From Thioalkalivibrio sp. ALJ24 (GTDB lineage: Bacteria; Pseudomonadota; Gammaproteobacteria; Ectothiorhodospirales; Ectothiorhodospiraceae), in NCBI RefSeq assembly GCF_000377785.1, contig NZ_KB898724.1, forward strand, positions 124,001-188,000: a stretch of 64,000 nucleotides of DNA, given 5' to 3'. A model generated the notes under the pieces. That model was given only the letters and a program-made list of their open reading frames with translations, was not told where the DNA came from and searched no databases. Shown one piece after another: positions 8,235 to 17,077 of the stretch. Position 1 is the stretch's first letter. Each line of letters begins with the position of its first letter. A program made the translations under genes and the position numbers.

Positions 8235-10100
8235 CTATCGCGGGTCCAGGGAGAGGCCGTCACTGGCACCCGAGGTGGGCGCATCGTTGTCCGGGTCCTC
8301 GGCGAGCTCGATCTCGGTCATGCGGCAGCCGACCTCGGTGAACAGTGTAGTGCCCGTGCGCTCCGCGTCCAGCGCCAGCACCCGTGCACGCCCGTTGAGC
8401 CACACGACGACGCGGTTTTCGTGGTCGAACCCCTGTGCCGGGAGGAACAGGGCGGCCCCGCTCTCTCCGACGCGTACCGGGGTGAACAGGGCCGGCCGGG
8501 CCTCGCCTACCGCCCGTCCGGCACGAAAGAGCTGGACCTGCACCGGCATGCAGCGCTGGGCCAGGTATTCAACCCCGATGCTGATCTCGACGTTGTTCTC
8601 GAAGCGGATCCAGCGCAGCACGCCGACGGTCCAGCCGATCTGCTCGGGCGCCTGTTCGCGCAGCCCGACCAGATCGCCGATCAGCAGGGTCTGCCGGGGG
8701 GTCTGCAGGCGCAGGCGGATCCCGCCCGCGCCGATATCCTCGACCTGCCAGTGTTCCGGCTGCTGACGCTTGACGATCGGGGGCTGCGGCTCATCGCGGT
8801 CCGCGATCTCGAGCCCGCGGCCGACATCTTCCCAGGCCTGGCCGGCCCGGTCCGTGCCGCGGTCCGCCAGGGGGCGGGGTTCGCCGCCCCGATCCGCGGG
8901 GCGGGGGCTGTCGCTCAGACTCAGGCCGGCGTCGCTGCGGGCGGCCTCCGACATCTGCACCACATTGACGGAGGCCGCGCGCCCGCGGGGATGGCCGTCA
9001 CCCTCCCGGCGGTCGGGTACCGCCGTGTCGGTGGGAGCGGGCCTTCCGGGGCCCGTGCGGCTGTCCAGTGCGGCCTGCATGTAGGCGTGGATGCGGGTCA
9101 GGCCGAACAGACAGTAGCGCTGTTCGTCGGTGGTCTCCCGCGAATGCCGGCGCGTTGGCAGCCGCGACCACAGCCACAGCATCCGTTCGGCCAGCGTGTG
9201 TCCGTCGGGGCGTCGCACCGGGTCGAGGGCTTCCGGCTGATCGCGCAGGGCCTCAAGCAGCGGATCCAGCTCCACGTGGGTGCTGTTGTGCTCGGTGGGC
9301 AGGCTGCGCAGGACCAGTCCCGGGGGGTGGTCGGTATCCAGGTCCGCCCGCAGTACCGGCAGATCCGGGTGCCCGTCGGGGCCGGGCGTGGGACGGCCTT
9401 GAACCGTGATCCCGCCGATCCAGCGGGCCAGCAGGTCGATGTCACCGATCTCCAGGGCATTGACCCCGGTGCTGCCGAGGACGAACAGGCGCGCGCTCAT
9501 GGTGTCGATGCTGTCCGGACCCAGCGGGCTGATCGCCTGGCGCCGTACCGGGGGCTCGGTGGCGATTCCGGTCTCCAGCGCGAACCAGTACAGGCCATAG
9601 ATCTGCCGCCACAGGCCGCGCGGCAATGGCTGATAGAGGCGCCAGTGGTGGATTGCCAGGGCTGCGAGGGCATCCAGGGCGGCCTGCATGTGCGGGACGC
9701 CCTTGTCCCGCGAGGTCCTGTTGGTGGGCACGCTGACGGGGGTCAGCAGAAGGTGCATGCTCGCCAGTTCGCGCAGGGTGTCGCCAAAGATCTGCGCGCG
9801 CCGCAGGCTGCGCTCCGCCAGGGGCAGGGCGCGCTGGCGCAGGCTGCGTTCCACCTCCGGGATCAGCGGCAGCAGGTATTCCTCGATGATGCCGGCCAGC
9901 TCGTCGCGCACCCCGGGCTTGAGGGCGGTGCGGTTGAGCGAGCCGAGCAGCGCGCAAAGTTTTTCGAATGCCGCCTCGCCGTCGGCGCGCGGCAGATCCT
10001 CGCACCACGCACGAAGGGTCTTCGCGGTATGTGGTGGAAAGCCTCCGGCGGTGGGCTCCGTCTCCGGCAGAGGCGGAAAAACGGCATCCGAGTCGATCAT
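8235..10100 (-). CDS. Large protein with C-terminal PilZ-like domain
   Basis: A 621-residue soluble protein. Residues about 30-480 form a mostly helical region I do not recognise, with no catalytic motif evident. The C-terminal part (about 430-550) resembles a PilZ domain: VEDIGAGGIRL, starting near D455, stands where PilZ has (D/N)xSxxG, followed by GDLVGLR and ISIGVEYLAQ. The Ser is replaced by Gly and a clear RxxxR motif is absent, so c-di-GMP binding is doubtful. The frame is open to 10493, but that extension overlaps epmB and has shadow-like composition; the ATG at 10100 starts M-I-D-S-D-A-V-F-P-P-L-P. It lies between epmB (73 bases upstream) and the fimX-like gene, suggesting shared function with the latter. 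Confidence 0.7.
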   Translation of the reverse strand: MIDSDAVFPPLPETEPTAGGFPPHTAKTLRAWCEDLPRADGEAAFEKLCALLGSLNRTALKPGVRDELAGIIEEYLLPLIPEVERSLRQRALPLAERSLRRAQIFGDTLRELASMHLLLTPVSVPTNRTSRDKGVPHMQAALDALAALAIHHWRLYQPLPRGLWRQIYGLYWFALETGIATEPPVRRQAISPLGPDSIDTMSARLFVLGSTGVNALEIGDIDLLARWIGGITVQGRPTPGPDGHPDLPVLRADLDTDHPPGLVLRSLPTEHNSTHVELDPLLEALRDQPEALDPVRRPDGHTLAERMLWLWSRLPTRRHSRETTDEQRYCLFGLTRIHAYMQAALDSRTGPGRPAPTDTAVPDRREGDGHPRGRAASVNVVQMSEAARSDAGLSLSDSPRPADRGGEPRPLADRGTDRAGQAWEDVGRGLEIADRDEPQPPIVKRQQPEHWQVEDIGAGGIRLRLQTPRQTLLIGDLVGLREQAPEQIGWTVGVLRWIRFENNVEISIGVEYLAQRCMPVQVQLFRAGRAVGEARPALFTPVRVGESGAALFLPAQGFDHENRVVVWLNGRARVLALDAERTGTTLFTEVGCRMTEIELAEDPDNDAPTSGASDGLSLDPR

Positions 10101-10173
10101 GGCCTGTTCCGGCAAGAGTGGGATATCTCCCCGAAGGTACCCGATCAAAAGACGGGGCAAAAGTCGGGGAATG

Positions 10174-11202
10174 CTATTTTTCGGCGCTCTGCCCCGCTTG
10201 CACTGCCGTCTTGCCCGGTTCGCCGGCGACTTCGCGCACCCGTCGCGGCAGCAGATAGCCCGGAAGGCGGCGGTGCATCTCCCGGTACAGAGCGGCGGCA
10301 CGGTCGGGGGGTACCTCGAAATGCGCGGTGCCGCGGGTGCGGTCCAGGCAGTGCAGATAGTACGGCAGCACGCCGTGACGAAAGCCGCTTTCCTGCAGAG
10401 CCACCAGGGTATCGGCGTCGTCATTGACCCCGGCCAGCAGCACGGCCTGGTTGAGCAGGGTGATGCCGCTGGCCCGCAGGCGTTCCAGGGCATGATCGGC
10501 CGGGGCGGTGAATTCGCGCGGATGGTTGGCGTGCAGTACCAGCACGTGCTGCAGGCGCCCCTGCCCCAGCCAGCCGAGCAGGGCGTCGTCGACCCGCTCC
10601 GGCAGCACCACCGGCAGGCGGGTGTGGATGCGCAGGCGTTCGAGGTGGGGAATGCCTTCCAGGCGTGTCACCAGCCGCGCCAGCCGGGTGTCGGACTGGC
10701 TCAGGGGGTCGCCACCGCTGAGGATGACCTCGCGGATGTCGGGGTGTGCCGCGAGATAGTCCAGTGCCGGGCCCCAGTCGTCGCGCGCCGGGTTGTGGTC
10801 GGCGTAGTCGAATTCGCGTCGGAAGCAGTAGCGACAGTGGATCGCGCAGGCCCCGGTAGTCAGCAACAGGGCGCGCCCGGCGTACTTGTGCACCACGCCG
10901 GGGGCGGCCAGGGCCTCGTGATCGCCCACCGGATCGGCGACGAAACCGGGTACCTCGTCGGTTTCCGCCGTCACTGGCAGGACCTGGAGCAGCAGTGGAT
11001 CCTTCGGTTCGCCGGGCACGATCCGGACGAGCCAGCTCTCCGGTACCCGGATCGGGAAGCTGGCGTGTCCGGCCTGCATCCCGGGCAGATGCTCCGGTGC
11101 GAGGGACAGGCGCCGGGCAAGGGTGCCCGGGTCGCGGATCGCGGCGGCCAGCGCGCGTTGCCAGCGGGGCGTATGGGTTGCCGGCGGTGTACGCGTTATC
11201 AT
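10174..11202 (-). CDS. epmB: EF-P (R)-beta-lysine modification: lysine 2,3-aminomutase EpmB
   Basis: Radical SAM, PLP-dependent enzyme that converts (S)-alpha-lysine to (R)-beta-lysine for attachment to EF-P. The radical SAM motif CxxxCxxC is at C119, C123 and C126 ([12 protein letters not shown]), with GGDPL further on. Starting at the ATG at 11202 gives 342 residues, the length of E. coli EpmB; an alternative ATG at 11220 adds six. It is divergent from efp, which it helps modify, and is followed on the same strand by the PilZ-like gene. Confidence 0.96.
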   Translation of the reverse strand: MITRTPPATHTPRWQRALAAAIRDPGTLARRLSLAPEHLPGMQAGHASFPIRVPESWLVRIVPGEPKDPLLLQVLPVTAETDEVPGFVADPVGDHEALAAPGVVHKYAGRALLLTTGACAIHCRYCFRREFDYADHNPARDDWGPALDYLAAHPDIREVILSGGDPLSQSDTRLARLVTRLEGIPHLERLRIHTRLPVVLPERVDDALLGWLGQGRLQHVLVLHANHPREFTAPADHALERLRASGITLLNQAVLLAGVNDDADTLVALQESGFRHGVLPYYLHCLDRTRGTAHFEVPPDRAAALYREMHRRLPGYLLPRRVREVAGEPGKTAVQAGQSAEK

Positions 11203-11302
11203 GATCGAATTTTTGGGCATGGTCGGTTCCCGGCGGGACGGCCGGCCCGCGTCGTTTGAACGGCTGGAAGAACTGGCTGGAAACCTTCGAGGATTACGCG
11301 CA

Positions 11303-11866
11303 ATGGCAACCTACAGTACCAACGAATTCAAGGGCGGTCTCAAACTCCTGCTGGATGGTGACCCGATGTCCATCGTCGAGAACGAGTTTGTCAAACCGGG
11401 CAAGGGGCAGGCCTTCAACCGGGTGAAGCTGCGAAACCTGCGCACCGGGCGCGTGGTGGAGAAGACCTTCAAGTCGGGCGAGTCGGTGGAGGCCGCCGAC
11501 GTGCTCGAGACCGAGATGCAGTATCTCTACAACGACGGCGAGTTCTGGCACTTCATGACCCCGGAGAGCTTCGAGCAGTATGCGGTGAGCAAGGCCGCGC
11601 TGAACGGTGCCGAACAGTGGCTGAAGGAACAGGACATGTGCACCGTGACCCTGTGGAACGGCGAGCCGCTGTCGGTGGAGGCCCCGGCCTTCGTCGAGCT
11701 GCAGATCACCCAGTGCGACCCGGGCATCCGCGGCGACACCGCCCAGGGCGGCACCAAGCCGGCCACGCTGGAGACCGGCGCGGTGGTCAAGGTGCCGCTG
11801 TTCGTCGAGGAGGGTGAGTCGATCAAGGTCGACACCCGCACGGGTGAATACGTCTCGCGCGTCTGA
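11303..11866 (+). CDS. efp: Elongation factor P
   Basis: EF-P binds between the ribosomal P and E sites and relieves stalling at polyproline stretches. The 187-residue product has three beta-barrel domains: an N-terminal KOW-like domain, an OB domain, and a C-terminal OB domain ending in [18 protein letters not shown]. The modified Lys is K34, in VKPGKGQAF, exactly as in E. coli, which agrees with the epmA/epmB neighbours. The ATG at 11303 has GAGGA at 11289. An upstream in-frame start has no homology. Confidence 0.99.
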   Translation: MATYSTNEFKGGLKLLLDGDPMSIVENEFVKPGKGQAFNRVKLRNLRTGRVVEKTFKSGESVEAADVLETEMQYLYNDGEFWHFMTPESFEQYAVSKAALNGAEQWLKEQDMCTVTLWNGEPLSVEAPAFVELQITQCDPGIRGDTAQGGTKPATLETGAVVKVPLFVEEGESIKVDTRTGEYVSRV

Positions 11867-11876
11867 TTCGGGGTCC

Positions 11877-12854
11877 GTGTCGGACTGGCGGCCGCGGGCC
11901 GGCGGGGCGCGCGTGGCCCGGGCCCGCCTGCTGGCCGAACTGCGGGGGTTCTTCGCGCGCCGCGGCGTGCTGGAGGTGGAGACCCCGGTCCTCGGGCGGG
12001 GCACGGTGCTCGATCCTGCCATCGAGAGCTGGCATGCCCGCAGCGGTGACCGGGCCGACCGGATGGAGGGCTGGCTGCAGACCTCGCCGGAATACCCGAT
12101 GAAGCGCCTGCTGGCGGATGGCGCGGGCGACATCTACCAGATTGCCCGGGTGTTTCGCGGCGGCGAAAGCGGCGCCCGCCACAACCCGGAATTCAGCCTG
12201 CTGGAGTGGTATCGTCTCGGGCTGGACGACCGGACGCTGGCCGACGAGGTGGTGACCCTGCTGCAGGAGGTCGCTGCGGCGGACCCGGCCTGGCATGCGC
12301 CGGACCCGGGGCCGCGGGTGGTGGCCTACCCGGACCTGCTGCACGAGGCCCTGGGCGTCGACGTGCTGCACGACGACGCGGCGCGTCTGCAGGCCGTGGC
12401 CGCGCAGCGCGGGCTGACCGTCCACGGCGAACTGGACCGCGACGCCTGGCTGGATGCTTTGGTGTCTCTGTGCGTGGTGCCGGAGTTTCCGCCCGGTCGG
12501 GTCACCATCCTGCACGACTACCCCGAGAGTCAGGCAATCCTCGCCCGACGCAGTCGCGAGCGTCCCGGCTGCGCCGCGCGCTTCGAGGTCTACTGGGGCG
12601 ATCTGGAACTGGCCAACGGCTATTTCGAGCTGACCGACCCGGCGGAATTCCGCCGGCGCCGCGAGCAGGACCGGGCGCTACGGCGTGCGCGCGGGCAGCC
12701 GGAACCCGCGGCCGATCCGTTCCTGGAGGCCGCGCTGGAAGCGGGACTGCCCGACTGCGCCGGGGTGGCTCTGGGGGTGGACCGCCTGCTGATGCGCCTA
12801 CTGGGCGAGGACGATATCCGGCGGGTGATCGATTTCCCCTGGGGATGCGCCTGA
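11877..12854 (+). CDS. epmA: EF-P--(R)-beta-lysine ligase EpmA
   Basis: A truncated class II lysyl-tRNA synthetase paralogue that joins (R)-beta-lysine to Lys34 of EF-P. It has the class II motifs (GVLEVETPVL; FRGGESGARHNPEFSLLEWY; GVALGVDRLLMRLLG) but no tRNA anticodon-binding domain. A GTG at 11877 starts (M)-S-D-W-R-P and gives 325 residues, identical to E. coli EpmA. The frame is open from an earlier GTG at 11814, inside efp; I consider that less likely. Only 10 bases separate it from efp, so the two are probably cotranscribed. No epmC hydroxylase gene is seen nearby. Confidence 0.95.
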   Translation: MSDWRPRAGGARVARARLLAELRGFFARRGVLEVETPVLGRGTVLDPAIESWHARSGDRADRMEGWLQTSPEYPMKRLLADGAGDIYQIARVFRGGESGARHNPEFSLLEWYRLGLDDRTLADEVVTLLQEVAAADPAWHAPDPGPRVVAYPDLLHEALGVDVLHDDAARLQAVAAQRGLTVHGELDRDAWLDALVSLCVVPEFPPGRVTILHDYPESQAILARRSRERPGCAARFEVYWGDLELANGYFELTDPAEFRRRREQDRALRRARGQPEPAADPFLEAALEAGLPDCAGVALGVDRLLMRLLGEDDIRRVIDFPWGCA

Positions 12855-12856
12855 AG

Positions 12857-12870
12857 CGCCCGCGGGGGCG
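12857..12870. terminator. Short hairpin between convergent epmA and psd
   Basis: CGCCC (12857-12861), four bases, GGGCG (12866-12870) in the 18-base gap between two convergent genes. It could act in both directions but has no T tract. Confidence 0.35.
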
Positions 12871-12872
12871 GC

Positions 12873-13736
12873 TCAGTCCCGGCCAGTGTAACGCCCCAGG
12901 GCGCTGCGCACCTGCACCTCGGTTTCCGGCGTCAGCGCCGGGTCCAGTTCCAGCGGCCCCGGGGGCAGCAGCAGGACCACCGACGATCCCAGGTTGAAGC
13001 GGCCCATCTCCGCGCCGCGCTCCAGTGCGATGTCGCGCTCCGGCCAGGTCACGCAGCTGGCCTTGCGCGCCGAGGGTGGTGTGATCTCCCCGGCCCACAC
13101 GGTCTCGATCGAGCCCACGTTCTGGGCCCCGATCAGGGCCATCGCCATGGGACCGAAACGGGTGTCGAACAGCGCCACCACGCGTTCATTGCGGGCGTAG
13201 ATGCGCGGCACGTGGCGCACGATGCGCGGCGCCACCGAGAACAGCCGCCCGGGGACGTGGATCGCATGGGTCAGGGTGCCGTCCAGCGGCATGTGCAGGC
13301 GGTGGTAGTGGCGGGGGGACAGGTACAGGGTGACGAAATGCCCGTTGCGAAACGGCACGGCGAGGTCGTTCTCGCCGCCCAGCAGTTCTTCCACCGAATA
13401 GTCGTGCCCCTTGGCCTGGAAGATGCGCCCGGACTCGATGCGTCCGCTGGCGCTGACCCGCGCATCCGCCGGACTGACCACGGTCGCGGCGTCGCCCTCC
13501 AGCGGGCGTACCCCGTCGCGCAGGGCGCGGGTGAACAGGGCGTTGAAGCTGGGGTAGGCGGCGATGTCCGGCTCCGCGGCCTCGTTCATGTCGAGCCCGT
13601 AGCGCTGCACGAAGGCGCGCAGCAGCGGCTGTACCCGTGGTGACTCGATGCGGGCCAGGCGATGCACCAGCCGCGACAGGGCGTGATGGGGCAGGGCGTA
13701 CGACAGTCGGGCGAGCCAGGGGTCCAGGGCGCTCAT
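12873..13736 (-). CDS. psd: Phosphatidylserine decarboxylase proenzyme
   Basis: Membrane-associated pyruvoyl enzyme that decarboxylates phosphatidylserine to phosphatidylethanolamine. The proenzyme cuts itself at the Gly-Ser bond of LGSS (G250-S251), making the pyruvoyl group on the new alpha-chain. The family triad regions are visible: SPADARV (Asp), YLSPRHYHRLHMP (His) and FNLGSS. The frame opens at 13766, but the ATG at 13736 has GAGGAA upstream and gives 287 residues, the usual size. It converges on epmA and diverges from prmB. Confidence 0.98.
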   Translation of the reverse strand: MSALDPWLARLSYALPHHALSRLVHRLARIESPRVQPLLRAFVQRYGLDMNEAAEPDIAAYPSFNALFTRALRDGVRPLEGDAATVVSPADARVSASGRIESGRIFQAKGHDYSVEELLGGENDLAVPFRNGHFVTLYLSPRHYHRLHMPLDGTLTHAIHVPGRLFSVAPRIVRHVPRIYARNERVVALFDTRFGPMAMALIGAQNVGSIETVWAGEITPPSARKASCVTWPERDIALERGAEMGRFNLGSSVVLLLPPGPLELDPALTPETEVQVRSALGRYTGRD

Positions 13737-13820
13737 GCGTTCCTCGCGGCGTGGGGGCGAGTGCATGATGCCGTTCGCGGGTTATCATGGCGACCCTTCA
13801 ACCCTTCCCGGAGTGTGAAA

Positions 13821-14714
13821 ATGGAACCCGGTACCGGTCTGCTCACCCTGCGCGACTTCATCCGCTACGGCGCGTCTCAGTTCCGCGCGGCCGGGCTCGC
13901 CTTCGGGCACGGCACCGATAACGCGTTTGACGAGGCGGCCTGGCTGACCCTGCACGCGCTGCACCTGCCGCTGGACCTGGAGGCCCACTGGTGGGACAGC
14001 CGCTTGACCCAGGCGGAGCGCGAACGGGTCGAGGGCCTGCTGCGCGAGCGTATCCAGTCGCGCAAGCCGGCGGCCTATCTCACGCGCGAGGCGTGGTTCG
14101 CCGGGCTGCCCTTCCATGTCGACGAACGGGTGCTGGTGCCGCGCTCGCCGTTCGCCGAGGTGATCGAGTCGGGGTTCGAGCCGTGGGTGGACCCGGACAG
14201 CGTGGAGCGGGTGCTGGATCTGGGCACCGGGGCCGGGTGCATCGGCATCGCCGCGGCGATGGTGCTGCCGCAGGCGCGGGTGGATCTGGCCGATATCTCT
14301 CCCGACGCTCTGGCGGTGGCGCGCGACAACGTGGCGCGCTTCGAGCTGGAAGATCGCGTCCGGCTGGTGCAGAGCGACGTGTTCGAGGGGCTGGATCCGG
14401 AGGATCGCTATGATCTGATCGTGACCAACCCGCCCTACGTGGACGCCCGCGACATGGCCGATCTGCCGGACGAATACCGCCACGAGCCGGAACTGGGCCT
14501 GGCGGCCGGGGACGACGGCCTGGACATCGTGCGCCGCATCCTCGCCGGGGCGCGTCGCCACCTGACCGACGACGGCGTGCTGATGGTGGAAGTGGGCAAC
14601 AGCCAGGAGGCCGTGGAGGATGCATTCCATGACATCCCGATGGTCTGGCTGGATTTCGCGGCCGGTGGCCACGGCGTGTTCGTGGTGCGGGCCCAGGACC
14701 TGCCCCCCGCCTGA
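13821..14714 (+). CDS. prmB: Ribosomal protein uL3 glutamine N5-methyltransferase PrmB
   Basis: SAM-dependent enzyme that methylates a Gln in ribosomal protein L3. It has an N-terminal helical substrate-recognition domain (1-110), a Rossmann methyltransferase fold with VLDLGTGAGCIGIAAA (motif I), and the catalytic NPPY (LIVTNPPYVD) shared by PrmA/PrmB/PrmC/HemK. The family position of L3-type enzymes is supported by nearby aroC, since prmB-aroC are neighbours in E. coli. The ATG at 13821 has GGAG at 13810 and gives 297 residues. PrmC is the closest alternative, but it normally sits beside prfA. Confidence 0.93.
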   Translation: MEPGTGLLTLRDFIRYGASQFRAAGLAFGHGTDNAFDEAAWLTLHALHLPLDLEAHWWDSRLTQAERERVEGLLRERIQSRKPAAYLTREAWFAGLPFHVDERVLVPRSPFAEVIESGFEPWVDPDSVERVLDLGTGAGCIGIAAAMVLPQARVDLADISPDALAVARDNVARFELEDRVRLVQSDVFEGLDPEDRYDLIVTNPPYVDARDMADLPDEYRHEPELGLAAGDDGLDIVRRILAGARRHLTDDGVLMVEVGNSQEAVEDAFHDIPMVWLDFAAGGHGVFVVRAQDLPPA

Positions 14715-14723
14715 GGTCCGTCT

Positions 14724-15185
14724 TCAGCACTGCTCCCAGGGCAGGCCGTGATAGCGCCAGCCGCCCACGGTGGAACGGTGGTGCTGCTCGTCCAGCGGGC
14801 CCTCGAAGCCCTCCTCGACCGAATACACGTTGTGCACCCCGGCCTGCAGCAGGGCCTCGGCGGCCGCCAGGGTGCGCTTGCCGCTGCGGCAGATCAGGTA
14901 CACCGACGGGGCGTCCTCGGCGGTGTCCATGGCTCCGCCAAGCAGCAGCTTGCGCACCTGCGGCACGAAGTCCGGGTTCACCGTCCAGTCCGGTTCGTCG
15001 ATCCACGGGATGTGGATCGCCCCGGCGGGGTGTCCCACGAACAGGAATTCCATGGTCGAGCGAACATCGACCAGCAGATCCCGGGGGCGTTCGCGCAGGC
15101 GCTCCCACGCCTCCACCGGGTGGATGCGCGGGACGCCGGCGCCGGTGTCCGGCGAGTGGCCGTGCGGATCGGAATGTTCACTCAT
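14724..15185 (-). CDS. Single-domain rhodanese-like sulfurtransferase
   Basis: A 153-residue cytoplasmic protein with one rhodanese domain: LLVDVRSTMEFLFVGHPAGA (CH2A region) and the active-site loop CRSGKRT with catalytic Cys at C99. Such enzymes carry sulfane sulfur as a persulfide and pass it to an acceptor; the acceptor here is unknown. There is no signal peptide. The ATG at 15185 has GGAGAG upstream; the longer open frame to 15308 runs into the next gene and lacks homology. It is 22 bases downstream of the GlcG-like gene on the same strand and converges on prmB. Confidence 0.9.
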   Translation of the reverse strand: MSEHSDPHGHSPDTGAGVPRIHPVEAWERLRERPRDLLVDVRSTMEFLFVGHPAGAIHIPWIDEPDWTVNPDFVPQVRKLLLGGAMDTAEDAPSVYLICRSGKRTLAAAEALLQAGVHNVYSVEEGFEGPLDEQHHRSTVGGWRYHGLPWEQC

Positions 15186-15207
15186 GCCGCGCTCTCCGCT
15201 TGCGGGG

Positions 15208-15723
15208 TTACATGGCGAAGTCCAGTTCTTCCTGGATCGCCTCCATGCCTTCTTCCGCGCAGGCGCGGTCCAGGTCGCCGCCCGGGGCACCGGAGACCCC
15301 CACCGCACCGAGGACCCGTCCGGCGGCCTCGATGAGGATCGCCCCGTCCAGCATCAGGATCCCGTCGACGTTGTTCATTTCGTGGCGGATGTCTTCCCGG
15401 TTGGCGACAAAATCGCCGGAGTCCAGGCCCGACATCACCGAGGCGCGGGCCTTGTCACCGGCGATCGAGATGGTCTGCGGCGCGGCGCGGTCATCGCGCA
15501 TGACCACGCGGTCGTTGCCGCTGCGGTCGACCACCACGGCGCTGACCTGGTGCCCGTCGTCGCGGCAGGACTGCACGGTGGCCATCGCCAGCTCCTGGGC
15601 CAGGTCGAGGTTGAGGCTGGCCTGCTCGGTGTAGACATCGGCCGTGGCCGTGCCGCCGAGGCCCAGCAAAGCGCTCAGGAGCGTGGCCAGGGCGGTGCGG
15701 CGGAGGGATTGCAGGCGGGTCAT
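15208..15723 (-). CDS. Secreted GlcG/HbpS (DUF336) family protein
   Basis: A 171-residue protein with a Sec signal peptide (about 1-28; basic start MTRLQSLRR, hydrophobic core, cleavage likely after TATA) and a DUF336 domain: LDLAQELAMATVQSCRDDG, AVVVDRSGNDRVVMRDD, GAILIEAAGRVLGAVGVSGA. Family members bind haem or small ligands outside the cell (HbpS) or occur in glycolate loci (GlcG); the role here is unknown and no glycolate genes are near. The ATG at 15723 has AAGGAG upstream. It forms a two-gene minus-strand unit with the rhodanese, and the two together separate prmB from aroC. Confidence 0.88.
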   Translation of the reverse strand: MTRLQSLRRTALATLLSALLGLGGTATADVYTEQASLNLDLAQELAMATVQSCRDDGHQVSAVVVDRSGNDRVVMRDDRAAPQTISIAGDKARASVMSGLDSGDFVANREDIRHEMNNVDGILMLDGAILIEAAGRVLGAVGVSGAPGGDLDRACAEEGMEAIQEELDFAM

Positions 15724-15850
15724 GGAGAACTCCTTGCGCTTGAATGACAGGAGCATAGACGACACGGCGGGGGCGCGGATTCCGGTGGTGGATTCCGGGT
15801 CACTTCCATGGACGGGCGACATCCCCGGCCGCGGGCGGTAGACTGGCGCC

Positions 15851-16957
15851 ATGTCAGGAAACAGCTTCGGACGACTGTTCGTCGTCACCACATTCGGGGA
15901 AAGCCACGGACCGGCCCTGGGCGGGGTCGTGGATGGCTGCCCGCCCGGCATCCCGCTCACCGAGGCCGATCTGCAGAAGGATCTGGATCGGCGGCGCCCC
16001 GGCCAGTCGCGGCACACGACCCAGCGGCGCGAGCCGGACCGGGTGCGCATCCTGTCCGGGGTCTTCGAGGGCGTGACCACCGGTGCTCCGATCGGGTTGC
16101 TGATCGAGAATACCGATCAGCGCTCGAAGGACTACAGCGAGATCAAGGACCAGTTCCGGCCGGGGCACGCGGACTACACCTATCATCGCAAGTACGGCAT
16201 CCGCGATTATCGCGGAGGCGGGCGCAGTTCCGCGCGCGAGACCGCGCTGCGGGTGGCGGCGGGCTCGGTGGCGCGGCGCTTTCTCGAGGAGCGCTACGGC
16301 ATCGCGATCCAGGGCTGGCTGTCACAGCTGGGGCCGCTGGAGCTGGCGGAGAAGGACCTCACCCGTACCGAGGAGAACCCGTTCTTCTGCCCGGATCCCG
16401 ACCGGGTCCCGGAGCTGGAGGAGTTCATGGACGCGCTGCGCAAGTCGGGGGATTCCATCGGGGCGCGGGTGACGGTGGAGGCCCGCGGGGTCCCGGCCGG
16501 GTGGGGCGAACCGGTGTTCGACCGCCTGGATGCCGAGCTGGCCCACGCCCTGATGAGCATCAATGCGGTGAAGGGCGTGGAGATCGGCGCCGGTTTTGAC
16601 AGCGTCGCTCAGCGCGGCACCGAGCACCGTGACGAGATCACCCCGGAGGACGGTTTCCTGTCCAACCATGCCGGGGGCGTGCTGGGCGGCATCTCCACCG
16701 GCCAGGCGCTGCGCGCGAACCTGGCGCTCAAGCCGACCTCGTCGATCCGCCTGCCGGGGCGCAGCATCGACACCGCGGGCGAGCCGGTGGAGGTGGTGAC
16801 CAAGGGGCGCCACGACCCCTGCGTGGGCATCCGCGCCGCGCCCATCGCCGAGGCGATGACGGCGCTGGTGCTGGCCGACCATGCCCTGCGTCATCGGGGG
16901 CAGAATGCCGACGTGCCCGACCGCGGGCCGCATCCCGGGGACGCGTCCGGGACTTGA
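15851..16957 (+). CDS. aroC: Chorismate synthase
   Basis: Last step of the shikimate pathway: converts 5-enolpyruvylshikimate-3-phosphate to chorismate using reduced FMN. The 368-residue product carries all three family signatures: [19 protein letters not shown] near the start, the central [12 protein letters not shown], and [17 protein letters not shown] near the end. The ATG at 15851 begins [10 protein letters not shown], the standard start, though its ribosome binding site is weak. It diverges from the GlcG-like gene across a 127-base gap. Confidence 0.99.
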   Translation: MSGNSFGRLFVVTTFGESHGPALGGVVDGCPPGIPLTEADLQKDLDRRRPGQSRHTTQRREPDRVRILSGVFEGVTTGAPIGLLIENTDQRSKDYSEIKDQFRPGHADYTYHRKYGIRDYRGGGRSSARETALRVAAGSVARRFLEERYGIAIQGWLSQLGPLELAEKDLTRTEENPFFCPDPDRVPELEEFMDALRKSGDSIGARVTVEARGVPAGWGEPVFDRLDAELAHALMSINAVKGVEIGAGFDSVAQRGTEHRDEITPEDGFLSNHAGGVLGGISTGQALRANLALKPTSSIRLPGRSIDTAGEPVEVVTKGRHDPCVGIRAAPIAEAMTALVLADHALRHRGQNADVPDRGPHPGDASGT

Positions 16958-17077
16958 TCCCGGGCATGCTCCCGTAGCGTTTCGGGGTCGGCGTCGGCCC
17001 TTTCGTCCGTTTTCCCTGGCTGCGGCGGATCCGTGCGTAACGGGGTCCGGCGCAGCCCGTAACCCGTTGTTCCGGTC

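Noticed and set aside
10101-10493. N-terminal extension of the PilZ-like protein
   Set aside because: The 131 extra residues overlap epmB in another frame and are Cys/Arg/Pro-rich; the ATG at 10100 is where normal composition begins.
11178-11202. Promoter TTGCCG ... TATCAT in the epmB-efp gap
   Set aside because: The spacer is only 13 bases, too short for sigma-70, and the TATCAT overlaps the epmB start codon.
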